Source: an uncultured Oscillospiraceae bacterium
Lineage (GTDB): Bacteria > Bacillota > Clostridia > Oscillospirales > Oscillospiraceae
Assembly (NCBI GenBank): GCA_934661735.1
Contig: CAKUJN010000012.1
Location: forward strand, 1-33,831
DNA: 33,831 nt
Direction: 5' to 3'
The position numbers and the translations under genes were made by a program. Positions 1 through 8,067 of this stretch are shown piece after piece. Position 1 is the stretch's first letter. Each line of letters begins with the position of its first letter. A model generated the notes under the pieces. That model worked only from the letters and a program-made list of their open reading frames with translations, did no database searches and was not told the origin of the DNA.

Positions 1-130
1 CCGATGGCGAGCGCAGCCGTCAGCGACGAAGGAGCGCTACGGATGCGGCCTACCCCTTGCGGGTGCACATCGGCCCGCGCAGTGCACGCCGGTTTCACGG
101 GAATCTGCGGCGAATTCGTCGGTTCCCAAC

Positions 131-152
131 GGGCCGATGTGGGCATCGGCCC
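131..152. repeat. Hairpin repeat, copy 1
   Basis: Perfect inverted repeat: 9-base arms GGGCCGATG and CATCGGCCC around TGGG. The same 22 bases recur at 393-414, and similarity continues downstream (CTGTAAGCAGTATCGGA here, GTGTAAGCGCTGCCGGA in copy 2). This is a dispersed, REP-like intergenic element rather than coding sequence. Confidence 0.8.
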
Positions 153-226
153 CTATAGACCTGTAAGCAGTATCGGAAGTAAAAGCTATCGGGAGAGTTA
201 CGGCCTTGTGCCCGTCAGGGCGTTCA

Positions 227-266
227 GGCCGCGGAGCGGCCAAAAAAACCGCGCGCGTGAGCGCGC
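227..266 (-). terminator. Probable minus-strand terminator, possibly of the acetate kinase gene
   Basis: Read on the minus strand, GCGCGC-TCAC-GCGCGC (251-266) is followed by GG and seven T residues (242-248), the form of an intrinsic terminator. A second hairpin, GGCCGC-GGA-GCGGCC (227-241), follows directly. It lies about 185 bases after the stop codon of the acetate kinase gene, with only repeat-like sequence between, so assignment to that gene is an inference. Confidence 0.5.
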
Positions 267-296
267 AATATAACGCGTCTCCGGCACCCCTTTTTG

Positions 297-328
297 CCCA
301 CTTTTTCTGGCAAGCCAGAAAAAGTGGG
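297..328. repeat. 15-bp perfect inverted repeat
   Basis: CCCACTTTTTCTGGC (297-311) and its exact complement GCCAGAAAAAGTGGG (314-328) are separated by AA. An RNA copy from either strand would fold into a long, very stable stem. It sits between the two copies of the GGGCCGATG repeat, so 131-414 behaves as a composite block of hairpins. No gene is visible in 1-451. Confidence 0.75.
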
Positions 329-392
329 TCTGCGAAGCAACGGTTGCGGTCTCACCGCATTCAACAGTAGTTTCGGTGAATACCGGACAAGC

Positions 393-414
393 GGGCCGAT
401 GTGGGCATCGGCCC
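393..414. repeat. Hairpin repeat, copy 2
   Basis: Exact second copy of the 22-base inverted repeat at 131-152. It is followed by another small hairpin, CACGG-TCTG-CCGTG (415-428), and lies 38 bases past the end of the acetate kinase gene. Direct orientation relative to copy 1. Confidence 0.8.
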
Positions 415-451
415 CACGGTCTGCCGTGTAAGCGCTGCCGGAGGCGCGGCG

Positions 452-1645
452 TCAGCCTTCCTGCGCCAGAAGCGCCGCGGCCTTGCGTGCAACGACAATT
501 TCCTCGTCGGTATCCAGCACGAAAACGCGGACAGGGGAGCCGTCCATGGAGATATCCCGCCCGCCGAAGGCGTGGCGGTTTTTCTCTCCATCCAGACGGA
601 CGCCGAGAAAGCCGAGTCCCGCCAGCGAAAGTGCGCGCACCGCGGCGCTGTTGCGGCCGATGCCCCCGCCGAACACAATCGCGTCCAGTCCGCCCATCGC
701 GGCAGCATACGCGCCGATGTATTTCCGAATGCTGTAGGTATAGGCGGCGATGGCGTTTGCGGCGTCGTCGTTTCCGTCCTCGGCGGCCTGCTCGATGTCG
801 CGCAGATCGTTGGAAATGCCGCCGGACATGCCGTAAAAGCCGCTCTTTGTCTGAAGCATATCCTTGATTTCGGCCAGCGTCATACCGGCCTCCTCGGCCA
901 GATAGAAGATGATGTACGGGTCGATATCGCCGCAGCGATTGTTGTTCATAATGCCGCACTGAAGCGAAAGACCCATGCTGGTGTCAACGCTTTTTCCGTT
1001 TTTCACGGCGCAGATGCTGCCGCTTCCGCCGAGATGACAGGAGACAAGCTTCAGATCGGTGCGCTCCATCGCCTCGGCAACCCATGTGGACATGAACTCG
1101 TGCGACGCGCCGTGGAAGCCATAGCGATGAATGTCATATTTGCGGGAAATTTCAATCGGGATGGAGTAGAGGGCCGCCTCCGGCGGTATGGTCTGATGGA
1201 AGCCCGTCTCAAACGAGCCGATCAGCGGCGTATCCGGAAGCAGCGCGCGGAACTGGCGGATGGCGGCGATATACGGCGGATTGTGCGCCGGCGCAACGGA
1301 ATTGAACGCCGCCATCTTCTCCAGCACATCCTCGGTCAGGTACTGCACGCCGCTGACACCGCGCGCATGGACGACCTTGAACGCCACACAGGAAAGCTCG
1401 TCAAGGCTGTGCAGAATACCCCGTTGCAGCTCCGGCAGCATCCGCTCGATGGCCTCGCGGTGCGATGCGAACGCGGCCTGCTCGGAAATTTCCTCGCCGG
1501 TCAGGCGGTTGCGCGCGTAGAAGCGGCCCTCCGCCGCGCCGACGCGCTCGGCGCCGCCGGAGGCCAGCACACGAATCGTGCCGTCCATGTCAAACAGCTG
1601 GTATTTCAGGGATGTGCTTCCAACATTGCAGATCAGAATTTTCAT
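452..1645 (-). CDS. Acetate/propionate kinase family protein (divergent acetate kinase)
   Basis: A 397-residue member of the acetokinase family, which interconverts acetate + ATP and acetyl phosphate + ADP in the cytoplasm, usually for fermentative ATP formation. Seen: the N-terminal phosphate-loop segment (ICNVGSTSLKYQLFD, 5-19), R95 in HARG, H121 in APAHNPP, H178 in FHGASH, R237 in NNRCGDIDP, and the C-terminal TDEEIVVARKAA. Length is typical. Two positions differ from the classic enzyme: the catalytic aspartate of FDTAFH is glutamate (SFETGFH, E146), and HLGNG is HLGGS (N to G207). This marks a divergent subfamily whose substrate may not be acetate. The ATG start has a GAGGAG ribosome site. 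No phosphotransacetylase gene is adjacent. The gene has its own promoter within the end of the upstream gene. Confidence 0.85.
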   Translation of the reverse strand: MKILICNVGSTSLKYQLFDMDGTIRVLASGGAERVGAAEGRFYARNRLTGEEISEQAAFASHREAIERMLPELQRGILHSLDELSCVAFKVVHARGVSGVQYLTEDVLEKMAAFNSVAPAHNPPYIAAIRQFRALLPDTPLIGSFETGFHQTIPPEAALYSIPIEISRKYDIHRYGFHGASHEFMSTWVAEAMERTDLKLVSCHLGGSGSICAVKNGKSVDTSMGLSLQCGIMNNNRCGDIDPYIIFYLAEEAGMTLAEIKDMLQTKSGFYGMSGGISNDLRDIEQAAEDGNDDAANAIAAYTYSIRKYIGAYAAAMGGLDAIVFGGGIGRNSAAVRALSLAGLGFLGVRLDGEKNRHAFGGRDISMDGSPVRVFVLDTDEEIVVARKAAALLAQEG

Positions 1646-1656
1646 ATGAAACGCTC

Positions 1657-1678
1657 CTCATTGATACTTTTCAATGAG
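1657..1678. promoter_or_regulatory. Palindrome between promoter and ribosome site of the acetate kinase gene
   Basis: Arms CTCATTGA (1657-1664) and TCAATGAG (1671-1678) are perfect complements separated by six bases. The site begins at the -10 box and ends just before the Shine-Dalgarno sequence, which suits a repressor operator or a leader hairpin hiding the ribosome site. No regulator is encoded next to it. Confidence 0.5.
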
Positions 1679-1705
1679 TATACCAGCTTTTGCGTCAAAT
1701 CACAA
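1677..1705 (-). promoter_or_regulatory. Sigma-A-type promoter of the acetate kinase gene
   Basis: On the minus strand: -35 TTGTGA (1700-1705), 17-base spacer, -10 TATACT (1677-1682). The -35 box overlaps the stop codon of the preceding peptidoglycan-binding gene, indicating that the kinase is transcribed separately from that cluster. Confidence 0.6.
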
Positions 1706-2233
1706 CGGCAAAGTTCCGTCGCTGGCGCTCAGGCGGTAAAGCCCCGTCAGATACAGCCAGTCGGTCTGCGTCAGCGTGCCGCTGTCAGGCAGGCCGCTTT
1801 TGCGCTGGAACCACTTGACAGCCTCGACCGACGGCGCGTCGTGAACGCCGGTCACGGCAAGCTTCGGTACGCGCGCGAAAATATCGCCCAGTGCAAGGAG
1901 CATCGACTGAATCGGGTAGAGATTGGCGTTTCGCTCACCGGCGCGGATGACCTGCAGCGGCTGCCAGAGAATTTGCAGCGGCGCGGCGGGCAGAACGCTG
2001 GGGCTCAGACGCACATATACGTCGACGATGCGGTTCCATGTGACGTTGTCGGTCTGGCCGGTCTGGGGCAGGGAATAGCGCTTCTGAAATTCCCAGACGG
2101 CCGCGGCCGTCTCATCCGCGTAGATTCCGTCGGCGGCGACGGGCGGAAAATCCTCAAGCGCCGCGCCGATGACGCCCAGCATGGTTTGCAGACTGAGAAT
2201 GGGCGCGCCGGTATAATCGCGTGGAATCTGCAT
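1700..2233 (-). CDS. Peptidoglycan-binding domain protein
   Basis: 177 residues with no signal peptide. Two repeats resemble PG_binding_1 modules: about 10-85 (VAADGIYADETAAAVWEFQK) and about 100-175 (LAVTGVHDAPSVEAVKWFQR). Both show the family pattern of G-x-(F/Y)-x-x-x-T/S-x-x-A-V-x-x-F-Q, used to bind cell-wall glycan or peptide. The ATG lies only two bases after the stop codon of the larger upstream gene, which has similar modules, so the two are almost certainly co-transcribed. Lack of an export signal fits a protein delivered into the spore envelope from the mother cell, but this is inference. The precise role is unknown. Confidence 0.75.
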   Translation of the reverse strand: MQIPRDYTGAPILSLQTMLGVIGAALEDFPPVAADGIYADETAAAVWEFQKRYSLPQTGQTDNVTWNRIVDVYVRLSPSVLPAAPLQILWQPLQVIRAGERNANLYPIQSMLLALGDIFARVPKLAVTGVHDAPSVEAVKWFQRKSGLPDSGTLTQTDWLYLTGLYRLSASDGTLPL

Positions 2234-2235
2234 GC

Positions 2236-3507
2236 CTACACCTCCTCGTCGCGCATGCCGGTTGTCAGCGTCTGCCCGGGGAACTGCGCAAAGCGCGTGG
2301 AGGACTGATACGGCGTCTGCGCCGCGGGCGCTTCTGCCGCGCCGCTTTGTGCGCCGCCCTGCGCGGAAAATACCTCCACCGCGTCCGTGTTCCGGTTATC
2401 CGGAAACAGTGCGCTGCTGCGGAATACCGTCGCATCGATGGAGGTATACTGCCGCAGCAGAGCGTCCCATGTATCCTCGCCGACAGTTCCGGTTTCGTCC
2501 AGTCCCTCATAGGCCTGCAGCGCCAGCACCGCCGTGCGCGTATCGGCGTCAAAAACGCCCGTCTGCGGCGGCTGGGGAAGCTCCTGCAAAAATTCGCCCG
2601 CGACGTTCAGCATGTATTGCAGCAGCCGCACGCTGATGCCGGTGTCGCCCTCCTGCAAAAGCCTGGGGAACTGATACGACGAGCGCGCGTACAGCTGTCC
2701 CTCCGAGCGCAGCTCGGTCAGCCGGAGTGTGGCAAAATAGACCTGAACCAGCTGATACCATGTCGCGCGGCCGACGATTCCGTCCGCCGCAAGTGAGAAG
2801 ATGGTCTGAAAGGCGATGACGGCCCGTTCCGTGTCGGCGGTGAAGATGCTGTCCTCTTCGACTTTGGGAATGGCCGGATAATTCTGCGACACGCGGTTGA
2901 GCGCGACCTGCACCAGCAGGACATACGGCCCGACCGACCCGAGCAGCAGCGGCGTGCCTGGGTAGGTTTCACGCAGATCCTCAATCGGTGCGTCCACAAC
3001 AAGCTCAATGTCGTTTCCATAGTACGAGCGCAGAATTTCCACGCTGTTCGCGCCCTTCAGCGCCTGATACTGGCTGCCCCACTGGCTCAGACCGTCGCAG
3101 GTGGAGGTGGTGCCGTTGCAGTATTTCGCGGCCAGCGGCTCGACAAAGCCCTGCCGGCGGATGTAGTCGTTGAAGATATTGTCCACCAGCTCGGAGACGT
3201 TTTCATAGATGTTCCGGCCATAGATGAATTTCTGATCAACGGCTGTGGAATTGGTGATGTCAAAGGCATAGCCGCGGCTGCGGTAATATTCGGTATAGAC
3301 GCGGTTGAGCGCGTAGGAGATGATCGCCAGCGCGTTTGCGCGCAGCGCAGAAGTCTCCCACGTGGGATAGACCTCGCTGGAAACGACGTTTTTGATATAG
3401 TCGGAGAACGGAACGGTTACGTTCTGCGCGTCCGCGTTCGGCGAGCCGAGGTGGACAGTGATGGTTTCCGGTATGTATGGCACGATCGGCGGCAAGGTAT
3501 CGGGCAT
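2236..3507 (-). CDS. SpoIID-like domain protein with peptidoglycan-binding modules
   Basis: 423 residues from the ATG at 3507, chosen because AGGAGG lies seven bases upstream; the frame stays open 56 codons further but with unprotein-like sequence. Residues about 15-180 resemble the SpoIID/LytB fold: SSEVYPTWETSALRANALA parallels the SpoIID EMP..ALAAQAVAART segment, with E45 in the position of the SpoIID glutamate, and SQWGSQYQAL...ILRSYYG parallels its SQYGA...ILEYYY. A CNGTTSTCDG stretch may bind metal. Two PG_binding_1-type modules follow (about 195-265 and 285-365), then a Pro/Ala/Gln-rich tail. A role in wall or spore-cortex remodelling is inferred. The real spoIID lies at 14583-15572, so this is a second, cytosolic-looking relative. 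Co-transcribed with the genes on either side. Confidence 0.7.
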   Translation of the reverse strand: MPDTLPPIVPYIPETITVHLGSPNADAQNVTVPFSDYIKNVVSSEVYPTWETSALRANALAIISYALNRVYTEYYRSRGYAFDITNSTAVDQKFIYGRNIYENVSELVDNIFNDYIRRQGFVEPLAAKYCNGTTSTCDGLSQWGSQYQALKGANSVEILRSYYGNDIELVVDAPIEDLRETYPGTPLLLGSVGPYVLLVQVALNRVSQNYPAIPKVEEDSIFTADTERAVIAFQTIFSLAADGIVGRATWYQLVQVYFATLRLTELRSEGQLYARSSYQFPRLLQEGDTGISVRLLQYMLNVAGEFLQELPQPPQTGVFDADTRTAVLALQAYEGLDETGTVGEDTWDALLRQYTSIDATVFRSSALFPDNRNTDAVEVFSAQGGAQSGAAEAPAAQTPYQSSTRFAQFPGQTLTTGMRDEEV

Positions 3508-3517
3508 ACGGCACCTC

Positions 3518-3910
3518 CTAAAGCGTCTGCTCCGGTACGACGTAGGTTTCCGTCCGGCTGTAGCTGTCCGGCAGCTGCGGCGTCGGGACCAGCATGAACT
3601 GCTGAAGCGTCTGGATACCGGTAAATACCTGTGCGTTTTCCACGATGATGCGGTCATAGCCCGGCTGATCGACAATCATGCTGAGCGTGGCGTAGGGGTG
3701 CTGGCCGGACGAGGCCAGCGTCTGGCCGTCCTGCTCGGGCGTTTCAATTTCCAGTGCGTCCGTGTAGCCGTCATAATTTGTGATGCGGAAGGCCAGAAGC
3801 TCAACCGTGCCGTCGGCGGCGCGTTTGCAGAACGCCACGGCCGCGCCTCTGACGGGCAGCTGGGCGTTGGACGTATACACCCGCGCGACAATTGTTCCGT
3901 AACCTGACAA
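3518..3910 (-). CDS. Carboxypeptidase-regulatory-like small protein
   Basis: 130 residues from a TTG start at 3910, with GGAGGA six bases before it. An upstream ATG at 3988 lacks a ribosome site and would start inside the preceding terminator. The sequence GYGTIVARVYTSNAQLPVRG, then a charged strand region and NYDGYTDALEIETP, resembles the beta-sandwich carboxypeptidase regulatory-like (CarboxypepD_reg) fold, which mediates binding or display rather than catalysis. It is the first gene of the three-gene set, ten bases before the SpoIID-like gene. Function unknown; a spore-coat or wall role is a guess from the neighbours. Confidence 0.6.
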   Translation of the reverse strand: MSGYGTIVARVYTSNAQLPVRGAAVAFCKRAADGTVELLAFRITNYDGYTDALEIETPEQDGQTLASSGQHPYATLSMIVDQPGYDRIIVENAQVFTGIQTLQQFMLVPTPQLPDSYSRTETYVVPEQTL

Positions 3911-3974
3911 GCGGATTCCTCCTTTTCTGCACACGTTTTTCCATACTATGCGGCAGAGGAGGGAAATGTGCAAA

Positions 3975-4002
3975 GCGCGCTCCGGCAACTGCCGGAGCGC
4001 GC
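3975..4002 (-). terminator. Terminator-like hairpin after the ABC permease
   Basis: Arms GCGCGCTCCGGCA (3975-3987) and TGCCGGAGCGCGC (3990-4002), a perfect 13-bp inverted repeat, 17 bases beyond the permease stop codon. The minus-strand T run after it is short (TTT), so termination could be imperfect and feed the downstream three-gene set. Confidence 0.6.
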
Positions 4003-4019
4003 CTGTGATTTAAGCTGCG

Positions 4020-7000
4020 CTATTCGATGGATTTGAGGGCCTGCGCCATGTCGATGCGGCGGATTTTACCGCGTAGCGCCAGATTGACGATCATGCCGAA
4101 TACCAGCGTCAGCGCCGCGGAGATCAGGAAGCTCAGCGCCGTGATGCGCACGTCAAAGTGAATCATGTCGATGTGAATCTGCGCCATGACATACGCGTGC
4201 AGGGCGATGCCCATTGGAATGCCGACAATCACGCCAAGCACGGTCAGGATGATGTTTTCACGGAAAACATACGAATTTGTTTCCTGATCGTAAAAGCCCA
4301 GCACCTTGACCGTCGCGATTTCGCGCACGCGCTCGGTGATGTTGATGTTTGTCAGGTTGTACAGCACGATAAATGCCAGCGCGCCCGCACAGACAACGAC
4401 AAGCAGGACGATATAGTCCAGACTCTTCATCATGTTTTCCACGCGCGTGTGCAGATCGACGTTCAGCGCGACGTTTGTCGTCAGACTGTCGCCCGTCAGC
4501 TCGGCAGCCGCCGCATACGGGTCGGAGTCCGGATTCAGATTCAGCCACGCGGTTTTCATTTCGCACGGCAGGCCCATCTGTTCGGTATAGGTCTGCGGCG
4601 TGAGATAGACGTAGTTAAAGACATAGTTGACAAATACGCCGCTGATTTTCAGATTCATCTCCCGCATCTGGCTGTCGCGGATGCGGAGCGTATCTCCGGC
4701 GGAAACGCCGAGCGACTGGGACAGGCCGACGGAAATGATACATTCGCCGTCCTGCGGACAGGCGACCGGCTCGCCGCGCTCGGTGTGCAGGTCAATAACG
4801 CCATCCAGCGAGCCGCCCTGCACCGCGACCACATGCGCCTGCTTGACGCGTGAGCCTGTCGAGCAGTCCAGCGTATGATCGGACACAAAGACCGCCGAGT
4901 CCAGCACGCCGCTGTGCGCGTCCAGAAATTCCGCCTGCGCGGAGGCGTCCATGTCCTGTGTGAAGTCCGCCGTCGCGTCGTAAAGCGTGATTTCCTCGTA
5001 CTGATACTGCACCACGTTCTGGATGGAATCGCGGATGCCAAAGCCGGTAATCAGAAGCGCCGTGCAGCCGCCGATGCCGATGGCCATCATGACCATGCGC
5101 TTTTTATAGCGAAGCGTGTTGCGGATGGAGACCTTGTGCAGAAATGCGATGCGCTTCCACAGCCACGGAATGCGTTCCAGCAGAATCCGGCGGCCCGCCT
5201 TCGGCGCTTTGGGCCGGATCAGCTCGGCCGCGGGACGCGTCAGTTCATGCACACAGGCGTACCATGTGGCCGCCATGGCGCACAGCAGATAGGAAAGCGA
5301 CGAGATCACAGCCAGCGGCCAGTCGAACGCCCACAGGATGGCGGTAAAGCCGTACATGATGTTATATGCCTGCCAGATCATCCGCGGGAGGAAGTACGCG
5401 CCCGCCAGAATGCCGCAGATACAGCCCAGAATCGAGGCACTCGCTGCGTAGAACAGGAAACGGCTCATAATTGCGCCGTCGGAATATCCAAGCGCCTTGA
5501 GCACGCCGGTCTGCGTGCGCTGCTCGTCGACCATGCGCGTCATGGTGGTGATGCACACCAGCGCCGCTACCATGAAGAAGAACAGAGGAAATACGCGCGA
5601 TACGCCGCTGACGATATCCGAATCGCTCTCGAAACAGGCGTAGCCGACATTTTCATCGCGCGTGAGCACATAGCAGTCCGGATATTCCAGCTCGGAGAGC
5701 TGGTCCTCGCCGTCGGCGTATTCCGCCTCCGCGTCGGCAAGCTTCTGTTCACCGTCGGTGATTTCCTGCTCGGCATCGGCGATTTTCTGTCTGCCGTCCG
5801 CCAGCTCCTGCCGCGCGTCATCCAGCTCCTGCTTCGCGTCGGCAAGCGCCTGTTCGGATTCGTCCAGCTGTTCGACCACATCCGCGCGGTTGAGGAAATA
5901 GCTGTTCCATCCGGCCTTTGTCTCGGCCTTTGCCTGCTCCAGCTGCGCCTCGCCCGCTGCCAGCTGCGCATATGCGGCCTGAAGCTGCTCATACTGCGGC
6001 TGGATGGTCTGCCAAACAGATTCAGGGACGCTGTCCTTATCCGGAAGCTGCGCCGCCTGCGCGTCCAGCTGCGCGCGCGTATCCTTGAGCGTCTGCTCCT
6101 GCTCGGCGATCTGCGCATCGGCTGCGTCCAGCTTGTCCTCAGCCTGTGCGAAGCCGTCGTATGCCTTTTTCTTTGCCTTTTCAAACTCGGCAAGACCGTC
6201 GTCGTATTCCTGCTGTCCGTCGGCAAGCTTCTGTTCGCCGTCGGCAACGTCCTGCTGCGCATCGGCAAGCTTCTGCTTTGCGTCGGCCAGCTCCTGCTGC
6301 TTTTCATCCAGCGTCCTGCGCGCGTCATCCAGCGTTTCGCGCGCGTCGCTGTAGAGAGAATTGTAGCGTCCGTCCGCGCGCTGCTCGCACAGCTGCGTCA
6401 TCCGGTCCTCCTCGCCGTCGATGAAGCTGTCGTACTGCTCGGAGTAGACCTGTCCGTCCGCACCGGAGAGCGTCAGATAGATATCCGTGTAATACTCCAT
6501 GTCAAATGCGCCGGACGGCAGATAGATAAAGCCGGTCACTGCGCCGCTCCCGACCGAGGTGGTGCCGCGCTCGTAGTTGATGTACAGCGGAGATTTTGCC
6601 ACACCGACGACGGTGAAGCTGTCGCCGCGGAACGCGTCGAGCGTATCGGCGTCGTTCTCTGCGCTGAGCGTGATGGTCTGACCGATGATATCCTCGCCGT
6701 AAATCCACGCGTCGGCGACGCATTCCGTGTCGTTTTCCGGCAGGCGACCGGCCTTGAGATCCAGAGTATTGATATTCTGCGGGGTGCTCATGGCGTGCAG
6801 CACGACGCCGGTTTTGCCGTTCACGTCGCACAGAACGTCCTGCCACACGGCGCCCTCGGCGGCAGAGACGCCGTCCTGCGCACGGAAGAACGATACGTCG
6901 TCGTCTGTAAAGCCGAGCGTGGAAATCAGCCGGAAGTCGTACATTCCGTGCTCGCGCAGGTAGACGTCCAGCGTATGTATCATGGCCGTTTTTGTCAGGC

Positions 7001-7100
7001 GGAGGCCGCAGAAAAAGCCTACGCCAAGTGCAACAATGGCAAAAATCGCAAGCCAGCGGCCAAAGCTCGCTCGGATTTCCCGAAATGTCAGCTTCAGCAT
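4020..7100 (-). CDS. FtsX/MacB-type ABC transporter permease with long coiled coil
   Basis: 1026 residues. ATG at 7100 preferred, four bases after the ATPase stop; a TTG five codons earlier would overlap that gene. Seen: TM1 at about 13-35, an extracytoplasmic part with a MacB periplasmic-like region, a heptad-rich Ala/Gln/Asp/Leu segment at about 245-475 (many ELADAKQKLADAQQ-type units) predicted to be a long coiled coil, three TM helices with the FtsX signature (about 490-640), a second FtsX half with one TM at about 670-690, another soluble domain, and three C-terminal TMs around RVREIATVKVLGF. Such permeases pair with LolD-like ATPases in mechanotransmission or peptide/lipid export systems of Firmicutes. 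The substrate is unknown. Similar coiled-coil permeases are common in Clostridia, so the architecture is not unique. Confidence 0.9.
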   Translation of the reverse strand: MLKLTFREIRASFGRWLAIFAIVALGVGFFCGLRLTKTAMIHTLDVYLREHGMYDFRLISTLGFTDDDVSFFRAQDGVSAAEGAVWQDVLCDVNGKTGVVLHAMSTPQNINTLDLKAGRLPENDTECVADAWIYGEDIIGQTITLSAENDADTLDAFRGDSFTVVGVAKSPLYINYERGTTSVGSGAVTGFIYLPSGAFDMEYYTDIYLTLSGADGQVYSEQYDSFIDGEEDRMTQLCEQRADGRYNSLYSDARETLDDARRTLDEKQQELADAKQKLADAQQDVADGEQKLADGQQEYDDGLAEFEKAKKKAYDGFAQAEDKLDAADAQIAEQEQTLKDTRAQLDAQAAQLPDKDSVPESVWQTIQPQYEQLQAAYAQLAAGEAQLEQAKAETKAGWNSYFLNRADVVEQLDESEQALADAKQELDDARQELADGRQKIADAEQEITDGEQKLADAEAEYADGEDQLSELEYPDCYVLTRDENVGYACFESDSDIVSGVSRVFPLFFFMVAALVCITTMTRMVDEQRTQTGVLKALGYSDGAIMSRFLFYAASASILGCICGILAGAYFLPRMIWQAYNIMYGFTAILWAFDWPLAVISSLSYLLCAMAATWYACVHELTRPAAELIRPKAPKAGRRILLERIPWLWKRIAFLHKVSIRNTLRYKKRMVMMAIGIGGCTALLITGFGIRDSIQNVVQYQYEEITLYDATADFTQDMDASAQAEFLDAHSGVLDSAVFVSDHTLDCSTGSRVKQAHVVAVQGGSLDGVIDLHTERGEPVACPQDGECIISVGLSQSLGVSAGDTLRIRDSQMREMNLKISGVFVNYVFNYVYLTPQTYTEQMGLPCEMKTAWLNLNPDSDPYAAAAELTGDSLTTNVALNVDLHTRVENMMKSLDYIVLLVVVCAGALAFIVLYNLTNINITERVREIATVKVLGFYDQETNSYVFRENIILTVLGVIVGIPMGIALHAYVMAQIHIDMIHFDVRITALSFLISAALTLVFGMIVNLALRGKIRRIDMAQALKSIE

Positions 7101-7104
7101 CGTC

Positions 7105-7809
<705 letters not shown>

Positions 7810-7842
7810 GCCGTCCCCTCCATTTACCATGCAATCTATAGA

Positions 7843-7851
7843 AGTATAGCA
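7843..7851 (-). promoter_or_regulatory. Extended -10 promoter of the ABC operon
   Basis: Minus-strand TGCTATACT is a good extended -10 element, 34 bases before the ATPase start. No convincing -35 box is seen at 17 bases. Instead an inverted repeat CCGCC-AGAAA-GGCGG (7856-7870) occupies that place and may be an operator. Confidence 0.45.
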
Positions 7852-7948
7852 TTTTCCGCCAGAAAGGCGGTGAACAAGTTGTGAATTCTTTCTTTTTTCG
7901 CAAAAAAGCAGTTCTCTGGCGTTTTTTTAACAGAAATGTCAACGAGAG

Positions 7949-7977
7949 TTGATTTTTGTGCAGTTTCCTGATACGAT
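7949..7977 (+). promoter_or_regulatory. Promoter of the dehydratase-family operon
   Basis: -35 TTGATT (7949-7954), 17-base spacer, -10 TACGAT (7972-7977). The -35 box is part of a small inverted repeat, TCAAC-GAGA-GTTGA (7939-7952). Transcription from here would leave a leader of about 80 bases before the first gene. Confidence 0.5.
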
Positions 7978-8067
7978 AATAGCTGAAACGTGCGTTTTCG
8001 GCAAAATCGACGATTTTCCGGTCCGCACGCGGAAAGAGAAGAGAAAAAGAGAGAAAAGAGGCGGCGT

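Noticed and set aside
401..2308. 635-codon open frame on the plus strand opposite the acetate kinase and peptidoglycan-binding genes
   Set aside because: Shadow of GC-rich coding on the minus strand: no ribosome site, no family-like motifs, and it crosses two well-supported genes.
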